A stretch of DNA of 62,239 nt, from positions 1-62,239 of the forward strand of contig JAYUMU010000112.1 in assembly GCA_043762325.1 (NCBI GenBank), read 5' to 3'. This DNA comes from JANXSS01 sp025356535. Lineage in GTDB: Bacteria; Pseudomonadota; Gammaproteobacteria; Burkholderiales; Burkholderiaceae_D. The notes below the pieces were generated by a model. It did not search any database, was not told the DNA's origin, and saw only the letters and a list, made by a program, of their open reading frames with translations. The translations under genes and the position numbers were made by a program. This document shows, one piece after another, positions 56,098-62,239 of the stretch (the first letter of the stretch is position 1; each line of letters begins with the position of its first letter).

Positions 56098-57045
56098 ATG
56101 CGATTTTCAGTCTATCAAGAGAGCCACATCGGCGGTCGCAAGAACAACCAGGACCGCATGGGCTACAGCTTCACGCGCGACAGCCTGCTGCTGCTGCTGG
56201 CCGACGGCATGGGCGGCCACATTCAGGGCGAGATGGCGGCGACCATCGCACTGCAGACCATCGGCTCGCTGTTCCAGCGCCAGGCCACGCCGTATGTGAA
56301 AAAGCCGGAACGCTTCCTGGAAGACAGCTTCTTTGCGGCGCACCGGGAGATCCTGCGCTACCGCGCCACCCACAACCTGCCGGAGACGCCGCGCACCACC
56401 ATCGTCGCCTGCCTGGTCCAGCACAACAATGCCTTCTGGGCGCACTGCGGCGACTCGCGCCTGTACTGGATGCGCGGCGGCCAGATCCTGGCGCGCACAC
56501 GCGACCATTCGCGCATCGAAACCCTGATCGCCGAAGGGCGGGTCGATGCATCGGAGCGCGACACCCATCCGGACCGCAACAAGCTGTTCAATTGCCTGGG
56601 CGCGCCGAATGCGCCGATCGTCGAGGTCTCGCGCCGCGCCGGCCTGCAGGGCGGCGACATCCTGCTGCTGTGTTCGGACGGCCTGTGGGGCGTGCTGCCC
56701 GACCACGTGCTGGCGCATGCCTTGCAAAGCAACACCATCGTGCGCGCCGTGCCTGAGCTGGTGGGCAGCGCCACCGGCATCGGCGGGCGCAACGGCGACA
56801 ATGTCACGGCGCTTGCAATGATGTGGGAAGCAAGCGATGCGCCGGCCGGATCGAATACAATCACCACTCATACCCTGCCGATCGGCAGCGTGACGACCAC
56901 GATCCAGGCTTCGCGCCATGCCGACGTCGATCCCGCCGATCTTGCGGAGTCCGGCGACACGTTCAACGAAAGCGAAATTGAAAAGACCATCGAAGAAATC
57001 CGCCTCGCCATCGAGAAATCGGCGCGCATCACCTCAAGGGATTGA
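56098..57045 (+). CDS. PP2C-family protein phosphatase
   Basis: A 315-residue Mn/Mg-dependent phosphatase. GGRKNNQDRMGYS, LLADGMGGH, CGDSRLYWMRGG, CSDGLWGVLPDH and GRNGDNVTAL carry the conserved metal-binding aspartates. A 65-residue acidic, Thr/Glu-rich C-terminal tail follows the catalytic domain. It is the obvious partner of the upstream kinase. The stop region overlaps a possible TTG start of rph (TTGA), so the pair is in one operon with rph-rdgB-hemW. Confidence 0.88.
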   Translation: MRFSVYQESHIGGRKNNQDRMGYSFTRDSLLLLLADGMGGHIQGEMAATIALQTIGSLFQRQATPYVKKPERFLEDSFFAAHREILRYRATHNLPETPRTTIVACLVQHNNAFWAHCGDSRLYWMRGGQILARTRDHSRIETLIAEGRVDASERDTHPDRNKLFNCLGAPNAPIVEVSRRAGLQGGDILLLCSDGLWGVLPDHVLAHALQSNTIVRAVPELVGSATGIGGRNGDNVTALAMMWEASDAPAGSNTITTHTLPIGSVTTTIQASRHADVDPADLAESGDTFNESEIEKTIEEIRLAIEKSARITSRD

Positions 57046-57050
57046 AACCC

Positions 57051-57809
57051 ATGGCTGCTGACCTGCATGCGGTCGGCACCCGCCCGAGCGGTCGCGCCGC
57101 CGACGCCCTGCGCGCCATTCGCATCACGCGCGACTTCACCCGCCACGCGGAAGGCTCGGTGCTGATCGAATGCGGCGACACCAAGGTGATCTGCACCGCC
57201 AGCATCGAGGACAAGGTGCCGGGTTTTCTGAAGGGCAAAGGGCAGGGCTGGATGACGGCCGAATACGGCATGCTGCCGCGCTCGACCCACACCCGCATGG
57301 ACCGTGAAGCCGCGCGCGGCAAGCAGTCCGGCCGCACCCAGGAAATCCAGCGCCTCATCGGCCGTTCGCTGCGCGCCGCCTTCGACCTGCAGGCCTTCGG
57401 CGAGCGCACGCTGCATCTCGATTGCGACGTCATCCAGGCCGACGGCGGCACCCGCACGGCATCGATCACCGGCGCCATGGTGGCGGCCTACGATGCCTTT
57501 TCCAAACTGGTGGCGCAGGGCGCGCTGCCGGCGGTGCCGCTGCGGCATTTCGTCGCCGCCATCTCGGTGGGCGTCTTCCAGGGGCTGCCGGTGCTGGACC
57601 TCGATTATCCGGAAGACTCCGGCTGCGACACCGACATGAACGTGGTCATGACCGATGACGGCACCTTCGTCGAGGTGCAAGGCACGGCCGAAGGCGCGGC
57701 ATTCGACCGCCAGACGATGCATGCGCTGCTGGACCTGGCGCAGAACGGCATTGCCGAACTGATCCGGATGCAGAAGACGGCATTGGGCCTGGTCGATGCG
57801 GTGGGGTGA
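57051..57809 (+). CDS. rph: Ribonuclease PH
   Basis: Phosphate-dependent 3'-5' exoribonuclease of 252 residues that trims tRNA 3' ends. RPSGRAADALRAI, the active-site loop RGKQSGRTQEIQRLIGRSLRA (landmarks) and TDMNVVMTDDGTFVEVQGTAEG (Asp residues) are intact. There is no frameshift like that of E. coli K-12. The ATG at 57051 is used; TTG at 57042 overlaps the upstream stop. rdgB follows after 3 bases. Confidence 0.95.
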   Translation: MAADLHAVGTRPSGRAADALRAIRITRDFTRHAEGSVLIECGDTKVICTASIEDKVPGFLKGKGQGWMTAEYGMLPRSTHTRMDREAARGKQSGRTQEIQRLIGRSLRAAFDLQAFGERTLHLDCDVIQADGGTRTASITGAMVAAYDAFSKLVAQGALPAVPLRHFVAAISVGVFQGLPVLDLDYPEDSGCDTDMNVVMTDDGTFVEVQGTAEGAAFDRQTMHALLDLAQNGIAELIRMQKTALGLVDAVG

Positions 57810-57812
57810 GCG

Positions 57813-58418
57813 GTGACGATCAACCCGTCGAGCCGGCTGCATGAACTGGTGCTGGCATCGAACAACGCCGGCAAGCTGGCCGAGTTCGGTGCGCTGCTCG
57901 CGCCCCTTGGGCTGCTGCTCAAGCCGCAAGGCGACTACAACGTCAGCGAGGCCGAAGAGCCGCACTGCACCTTCGTCGAGAATGCGCTGGCCAAGGCGCG
58001 CCATGCAGCGCAGGCCACCGGCCTGCCGGCGCTGGCCGACGACTCCGGCATCTGTGTCAATGCGCTGGGCGGCGCGCCCGGCGTGCTGTCGGCGCGCTTT
58101 GCCGGCGTGCCGAAGTCGGATGCGCGCAACAATGCGCACCTGATCGCGGCACTGGCGTCGCATGCCGACAAGTCAGCGTATTACTACTGCGTGCTGGTGC
58201 TGGTGCGTCATGCCGACGATCCACAGCCGGTGATTGCCGACGGCCTCTGGCACGGCGAAGTCATCGACACGCCGCGCGGCGCCGGCGGCTTCGGCTATGA
58301 CGCCCATTTCTGGCTGCCTGGCATGCAAAAGACGGTCGCCGAACTCTCTGCTGCCGACAAGAACCGCCTGTCGCATCGCGGCCAGGCATTGCGGTCGTTG
58401 TTCGACAAACTGAAATGA
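57813..58418 (+). CDS. rdgB: dITP/XTP pyrophosphatase
   Basis: House-cleaning nucleotide hydrolase of 201 residues that removes dITP and XTP. LVLASNNAGKLAEF, the LADDSGICVNALGGAPGVLSARF catalytic block (landmarks), GGFGYDAHFWLP and SHRGQAL are diagnostic. It starts with GTG at 57813, and its stop overlaps the hemW ATG (ATGA). Confidence 0.95.
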   Translation: MTINPSSRLHELVLASNNAGKLAEFGALLAPLGLLLKPQGDYNVSEAEEPHCTFVENALAKARHAAQATGLPALADDSGICVNALGGAPGVLSARFAGVPKSDARNNAHLIAALASHADKSAYYYCVLVLVRHADDPQPVIADGLWHGEVIDTPRGAGGFGYDAHFWLPGMQKTVAELSAADKNRLSHRGQALRSLFDKLK

Positions 58419-59704
58419 TACCGATCACACCGCTCGACCAGGATGGCCGCATTCCCGCCAGACCCGGCACCGACGGCAGCAGGCCGGCCGGCCTCGCACA
58501 GGCCAGCCCGGCCGAAGCGGCCGCGGCCTACCTGCGCCCCGGCTTGCTGAATCTGTCGGCACTGCCGCCGCTGTCGCTCTACGTGCATTACCCCTGGTGC
58601 GTGCGCAAGTGTCCGTATTGCGACTTTAACTCCCATGAAGCCAGCGCCGAATTGTCCGGATCGTCCGAGACGGCGTATCTGGATGCGCTGCGGCGCGACC
58701 TCGAAGACGCGCTGCCGCTGATCTGGGGTCGCCGCATCTATACGATCTTCATCGGCGGCGGCACACCGAGCCTGTTGAGCGCCGCCGGCCTGGACCGGCT
58801 GATGTCGGACATCCGCACGCTGCTGCCGATCGACGGCGCCGCCGAAGTCACGATGGAAGCCAACCCCGGCAGCTTCGAATCCGACAGGTTCCGCGCCTAC
58901 CGCGACAGCGGCATCAACCGGCTGTCGATCGGCATCCAGAGCTTCGACAGCGGCCACCTGAAGGCGCTGGGCCGCGTGCACGATGGCGACGATGCGCAGC
59001 GCGCAGTCGAAATCGCCCACCGGCACTTCGACAACTTCAATCTCGACCTGATGTATGCCCTGCCGGATCAGAGCCTCGGGCAGGCGGCGTCCGACCTGGC
59101 CAAGGCAATCGCCGCAGCGCCACCGCACCTGTCGCTTTATCACCTGACGCTGGAGCCCAATACCTATTTCGCCAGATTCCCGCCCAACCTGCCTGACGAC
59201 GATGCAAGTGCCGACATGCAGCAGATGATCGACGAGGCCACGGCTGCGGCCGGCTATGCGCACTATGAAGTGTCGGCTTATGCGAAAGCCGGACGGCAGG
59301 CGCGCCACAACCTGAATTACTGGCAGTTCGGCGACTATCTGGGCATCGGCGCCGGCGCCCATTCGAAGATCTCGTTTCCGCACCGGATCCTGCGCCAGGC
59401 CCGTTTCAAGCAGCCCAAGACGTACATGGAGCAGGCAGCGGCCGGCAACCCGGTGCAGCAGCAGGCGGAAATCGCCCGCGGCGAACTGGGTTTCGAATTC
59501 ATGCTGAATGCCCTGCGCCTGACCGGTGGTTTCGATGCCAACCTGTTTTCGGAGCGCACGGGTCTGGCGCTTGGCAGTGTGGAGACTGCGCTCGATGCAG
59601 CCGAAGCGCGGGGTCTGCTGTTGCGCGACCACCGCACCATCCGCCCGAGCGAACTGGGCCAGCGCTTCCTGAACGATCTGCAGCAGATGTTTCTGGCGGG
59701 TTGA
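58415..59704 (+). CDS. hemW: Heme chaperone HemW
   Basis: Radical SAM protein of 429 residues. CVRKCPYC provides the CxxxCxxC cluster ligands, with CDF following; IFIGGGTPSLL and EANPGSFE are SAM-site motifs. The HemW group (formerly called HemN-like) delivers heme to respiratory enzymes and does not act as coproporphyrinogen oxidase. It has a 45-residue N-terminal extension compared with E. coli HemW. It is the last gene of the kinase-phosphatase-rph-rdgB-hemW operon. Confidence 0.93.
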   Translation: MIPITPLDQDGRIPARPGTDGSRPAGLAQASPAEAAAAYLRPGLLNLSALPPLSLYVHYPWCVRKCPYCDFNSHEASAELSGSSETAYLDALRRDLEDALPLIWGRRIYTIFIGGGTPSLLSAAGLDRLMSDIRTLLPIDGAAEVTMEANPGSFESDRFRAYRDSGINRLSIGIQSFDSGHLKALGRVHDGDDAQRAVEIAHRHFDNFNLDLMYALPDQSLGQAASDLAKAIAAAPPHLSLYHLTLEPNTYFARFPPNLPDDDASADMQQMIDEATAAAGYAHYEVSAYAKAGRQARHNLNYWQFGDYLGIGAGAHSKISFPHRILRQARFKQPKTYMEQAAAGNPVQQQAEIARGELGFEFMLNALRLTGGFDANLFSERTGLALGSVETALDAAEARGLLLRDHRTIRPSELGQRFLNDLQQMFLAG

Positions 59705-59767
59705 ACGCCTTCAATCGGGTCGGTCGGCGCCTGCTGCAGCCGCGTCGGCCGATCCCATCAGGCGCAT

Positions 59768-59802
59768 GCCGGACGCACGGTAAAGTGCACCCGGCGTCCG
59801 GC
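59768..59802. terminator. Hairpin between hemW and the first PEP-CTERM gene
   Basis: GCCGGACGC / GCGTCCGGC forms a 9-base stem with inner pairing of GCAC and GTGC. It is two bases from the PEP-CTERM gene stop and 64 from the hemW stop, so it may serve both. It has no T-tract. Confidence 0.45.
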
Positions 59803-59803
59803 C

Positions 59804-60508
59804 TCAGCTATTGCGGCCTGCGGATTTGCGGCGCATGACCAGACAACCGAGCAGGCCCATGCCGAGCAGGGCGATGCTGCCAGGCTCGGGTACTGCGCCT
59901 GGCGGCGTCACCACGGGGTCGCGGGTGGTCAGCAGCAGGTTGTCGATCAGGGTAAAGCCCGCCGGCGGTCCGCCGAAGGGGTTTGCGGGCGAATCGTCGG
60001 TAAAGGCGAACCGGCTGATGCCATTGACACTGTTGATGACGACACGCGTGTAATCGGCTGCGGTCGGAATGCCGCTGGCCGATGCGGCAACAGCCTGGCT
60101 GAAAATCTGGTTGCCGCTGCTGTCGAAGGCCAGCAGCGTCGTGTCGAGCACGGCCGCCACGTCGAATGCGAACGCGGTGATGGTGCCGGCAAAACCGGTA
60201 TTGAAGGATACGTCGATGGCAGCGGTCTGGCCCGGACCGGTAACGTAAAGCCCGTCCGTGCTACTGCCACGGTCGGTGCAGCCTCGTGCGAGGCAAATAG
60301 AGTTGACGGCATTGCTGTTGACGCCAAAGAACCCGCTTTCCCATGCCGGGAATGGGGCGTTGAAATCTTCCGTGAAAACCGCTGCGTGGGCGGCATGCGT
60401 GCCCAGCGCAAATGCGGCCATTGCCAGGTATTTCGAGAGCCGCTTGAGAGGCCGGCGGGCGGCAGGGCTGATTGCATCGGTCGACATTGCTTGCGTGGCG
60501 TTGATCAC
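59804..60508 (-). CDS. PEP-CTERM sorting domain protein 1
   Basis: A 234-residue exported protein. It has a long signal peptide (about residues 1-42, with LAMAAFALGTHAAHA at the core) and ends with the PEP-CTERM signal: VPEPGSIALLGMGLLGC followed by a basic MRRKSAGR tail. Exosortase is expected to cleave it for delivery to the outer surface. The middle is a beta-rich domain with no recognised family. The GTG at 60508 has a good CAGGAG site. A perfect sigma54 promoter lies 36 bases upstream. Two cysteines (CLARGC) could form a disulfide. Confidence 0.87.
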   Translation of the reverse strand: MINATQAMSTDAISPAARRPLKRLSKYLAMAAFALGTHAAHAAVFTEDFNAPFPAWESGFFGVNSNAVNSICLARGCTDRGSSTDGLYVTGPGQTAAIDVSFNTGFAGTITAFAFDVAAVLDTTLLAFDSSGNQIFSQAVAASASGIPTAADYTRVVINSVNGISRFAFTDDSPANPFGGPPAGFTLIDNLLLTTRDPVVTPPGAVPEPGSIALLGMGLLGCLVMRRKSAGRNS

Positions 60509-60544
60509 CAGTTTCTCCTGAGGATGGGTTTGGCTCGGGTAATA

Positions 60545-60559
60545 GCAAAAAAAGTGCCA
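60545..60559 (-). promoter_or_regulatory. Sigma54 (RpoN) promoter of PEP-CTERM gene 1
   Basis: On the minus strand TGGCAC-N5-TTGC (then T) matches the -24/-12 consensus at every position. It ends 36 bases before the GTG start, giving a leader of about 25 bases with a good ribosome site. Confidence 0.88.
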
Positions 60560-60633
60560 TTTGAAGATAGTGATTAAAAATCATGAGCTTGGAAAAATTA
60601 TTCCGCTCAGGAATTGCAAAAGAGTCAAGTTTT

Positions 60634-60641
60634 CCGACAAG
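60634..60641. promoter_or_regulatory. Candidate activator element of PEP-CTERM gene 1
   Basis: CCGACAAG, with flanking similarity AGT-AA-TTT before it and AATG after it. It is shared with the other PEP-CTERM gene at a near-identical distance (75 bases) from the -24 element. It may be a binding site of a sigma54 activator such as PrsR. Confidence 0.55.
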
Positions 60642-60659
60642 CGAATGCTTGCATAGCCG

Positions 60660-60789
60660 CAAGTAGGGATGCCGTGGGCCAATGCATTCGCATGCCAACA
60701 GCATGGCGTGCAAGGCGGGTGACAGGCTTGAAGTGGAGGTGATCTGGAGTAAGCGCGCCGAAGGTGTCGCGTTACGGGCCGAGACTTGG
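60660..60789. other. Gap between PEP-CTERM genes, no gene seen
   Basis: Part of the 490-base non-coding gap 60509-60998. Apart from the sigma54 promoter, the activator element and the terminator of gene 2, I see only short inverted repeats, for example around 60860-60910 and 60915-60935, and no credible reading frame. Confidence 0.5.
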
Positions 60790-60821
60790 AAAAATAAAAA
60801 GGTGCGCCGGTAGCGCACCTT
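60790..60821 (-). terminator. Rho-independent terminator of PEP-CTERM gene 2
   Basis: On the minus strand AAGGTGCGC pairs with GCGCACCTT around a 5-base loop and is followed by TTTTTATTTTT. It lies about 180 bases after the stop and isolates gene 1's sigma54 promoter from gene 2. Confidence 0.75.
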
Positions 60822-60998
60822 GTCTTGCCAGAACCATTTTTATTTGCGTCTGCCCTGGCTGCCGCAGCAGATCGCCAGGACAGGCAGCTGGCCTGCCGGA
60901 CGCCCGAACCACCCGTTTTGTCTTGCCGGGCAAGGAAAATGGCGCTGGCGATTCGTCGGGCAATGTCGGGGCCGGCGGCATTGCGCCGTTCGAAAACC

Positions 60999-61796
60999 TT
61001 ACTTGATCAGGCGGCGACCGGCAAGCAATCCAGCCAGTCCCAGGCCCAGCAGTGCGATGCTGCCCGGTTCCGGCACGTTACCCGGTTGGTTGGTTGACGT
61101 GCCGGCCCATGCCACGGTTTGCTCCAGCAGGCGGTCTGCATCGCCGGTGCGCAGGCCGGTGTTGTGGTAATTCGACTCATTACCGAAGTAGAGCAAGCCG
61201 ATGTATGCCGAACGCCCGATGGCATCCTGGTAAGCCAATGCATCGAAGCCGTCCGTCGTCGCAAGCACGGTAGCGCCGACGTCCGCCACGCCACCTTCAA
61301 TACAGCATCCCGACACGGCGATGTCGTTCACGCCCTGGGTAATCGGATTGGCTGCATTGACGATATGCAGGCTCGAATCGTATGAATAGTTGTAGTTGCC
61401 ATCGACGGCGATTGGCGAAATTGCATCGGCATCGCTGTTTGTGCCAGCGCTGATTTCACCGAAACGGTACCAGCCCGCGGTGACGACGCCGCCACCGTTG
61501 TTCATGAAAGTATGCACCGACGCCAGCGTCTGAGTCGAATACTCCGCGTTGGAAAAACCACTGCCGCCGATCACCACCACGTCGTAACCGGACAAGGCTG
61601 CAACCGAACTGGCATTTGCCAGGGTGGTAACGTTGAAGTTGAAATAGGTATTGTCGTTGAGCTGGCTGGCAACCGCTGCGGAGCTGTCCGAACCGGATGT
61701 GCCGCTGATGACCGCCACGCGGATCGGTGCTGCCTGGGTTGACGCTGCGCACAGGGTCATCGTCACGGCGCAGGCGAAAGTTTTAAGGAGGCTCAT
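60999..61796 (-). CDS. PEP-CTERM sorting domain protein 2
   Basis: A 265-residue exported protein. The signal peptide is residues 1-22 (CAVTMTLCAASTQA core). It ends with VPEPGSIALLGLGLAGLLAG and the basic RRLIK tail. The body (23-235) looks like a Rossmann/GATase-like fold: alternating strands such as RVAVISGTSG and YDVVVIGGSGFSN, then VHTFMNNGGGVVTAGWYRFGE, as in ThuA- or DUF4350-like domains. No catalytic triad can be assigned with confidence. ATG at 61796 has AAAGAG upstream. Its sigma54-type promoter lies 37 bases before the start. Confidence 0.87.
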   Translation of the reverse strand: MSLLKTFACAVTMTLCAASTQAAPIRVAVISGTSGSDSSAAVASQLNDNTYFNFNVTTLANASSVAALSGYDVVVIGGSGFSNAEYSTQTLASVHTFMNNGGGVVTAGWYRFGEISAGTNSDADAISPIAVDGNYNYSYDSSLHIVNAANPITQGVNDIAVSGCCIEGGVADVGATVLATTDGFDALAYQDAIGRSAYIGLLYFGNESNYHNTGLRTGDADRLLEQTVAWAGTSTNQPGNVPEPGSIALLGLGLAGLLAGRRLIK

Positions 61797-61833
61797 CGGT
61801 TCTCTTTCAGATATGTTAGGTAAGCAACGTTTA

Positions 61834-61848
61834 GCAAGTACCGTGCCT
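61834..61848 (-). promoter_or_regulatory. Sigma54 (RpoN) promoter of PEP-CTERM gene 2
   Basis: On the minus strand AGGCAC-N5-TTGC (then T) matches the -24/-12 consensus at all but the first position. It ends 37 bases before the ATG, almost the same spacing as in gene 1. Confidence 0.82.
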
Positions 61849-61921
61849 GCAAATTAAGTAATTAATTTTATTAATCTATTTATTATTAAGGAAAAATTTA
61901 AATGCACATTAGTAAAATTTA

Positions 61922-61929
61922 CCGACAAG
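61922..61929. promoter_or_regulatory. Candidate activator element of PEP-CTERM gene 2
   Basis: CCGACAAG in the context AGT-AA-TTT ... AATG, 74 bases from the -24 element. It corresponds to the element at 60634-60641. Confidence 0.55.
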
Positions 61930-62017
61930 AAATGTTTCTTTTATCTGTTTGGAAGACACAATCTTCAAGCCTATCCATGGTTTTGTACGCACCTGCGCGA
62001 CGCACTGATCAGAAAGC

Positions 62018-62148
62018 GATATGCCTGGATAAAATTTCCTAATGGCATAACCGCGTCATGTGCCGCTTCGACCCCCATTGCGACGTTGCAGCGCGGCCCG
62101 AATCGCTACGCATCACGCATACACCCTCTCGAATTCTGCGCTAAGGAA
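62018..62148. repeat. Dispersed repeat, copy B
   Basis: Second copy of the repeat at 2369-2545, in the same orientation and about 43 bases shorter in the middle. It ends at CTAAGGAA. The 443-base right-edge gap contains nothing else but the promoter elements and the possible element end that follows. Confidence 0.6.
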
Positions 62149-62239
62149 GCACTGATTAATTAACGACTTACTGTTTCCGCCAACGCTCCGGTCTGAGACA
62201 ATATCGACGTGTTCATTCGCTTACTGTTCATCATGCAAA
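62145..62239. other. Possible left end of a mobile element at the window edge
   Basis: GGAAGCACTGATTAATTAA directly follows repeat B and has the look of a terminal inverted repeat of an IS4/IS5-type element. The remaining bases to the window end are unlike the surrounding GC-rich sequence. No transposase frame is visible inside the window, so this is a weak call. Confidence 0.25.

Overview
The window looks like chromosome from a high-GC betaproteobacterium of the order Burkholderiales, most likely Oxalobacteraceae (Herbaspirillum/Herminiimonas/Noviherbaspirillum-like). This rests on gene order and protein flavour: rpsF-priB-rpsR-rplI followed by dnaB, spoT-rpoZ-gmk-yicC facing a kinase/phosphatase-rph-rdgB-hemW operon, and alaA-hom-thrC-moeA-moaD-moaE. 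Genus cannot be fixed from the sequence alone. Coding density is high. I see no rRNA, tRNA, CRISPR array, prophage or complete insertion sequence.

Layout. 0.4-9.4 kb is accessory: a DUF2306 membrane protein, a small HNH protein, a secreted protein of unknown function, a tight four-gene operon (methyltransferase, ATP-grasp ligase, OlsB-like N-acyltransferase, LplT-like transporter) that could make and move an acyl-amino-acid lipid, a PAS-receiver protein and a collagen-like lipoprotein. 9.4-18.8 kb is housekeeping: rhlE, suhB, trmJ, lexA with an SOS box, the ribosomal operon, dnaB and a DUF47-pit phosphate uptake pair. 18.9-29.2 kb holds phoH, a peroxiredoxin and a complete lipid A L-Ara4N set (arnB-arnC-split arnA-arnD, then arnE-like and arnT), which is expected to give cationic-peptide/polymyxin tolerance. 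29.4-36.2 kb carries amino acid synthesis (alaA, hom, thrC), molybdopterin genes (moeA, moaD, moaE) and crcB. 36.2-45.2 kb holds clpB with a sigma32-type promoter, an MFS exporter, two tandem RraA-fold genes, a thioesterase, isocitrate lyase and rlmJ. 45.3-59.7 kb holds a degenerate EAL-HDOD protein, an SDR, greB, a DUF3422 protein, an orphan gene, stringent-response and nucleotide genes, and the kinase/PP2C operon.

The right end (59.8-61.8 kb) holds two PEP-CTERM proteins. Each has a near-consensus sigma54 promoter 36-37 bases from its start codon, and a shared CCGACAAG element 74-75 bases further upstream. This matches the known RpoN/PrsK-PrsR control of exosortase substrates, and the shared upstream element is the strongest candidate for something new here. 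The exosortase and regulators lie outside the window. The last bases hold a second copy of a dispersed repeat seen near 2.4 kb, followed by a possible mobile-element end.
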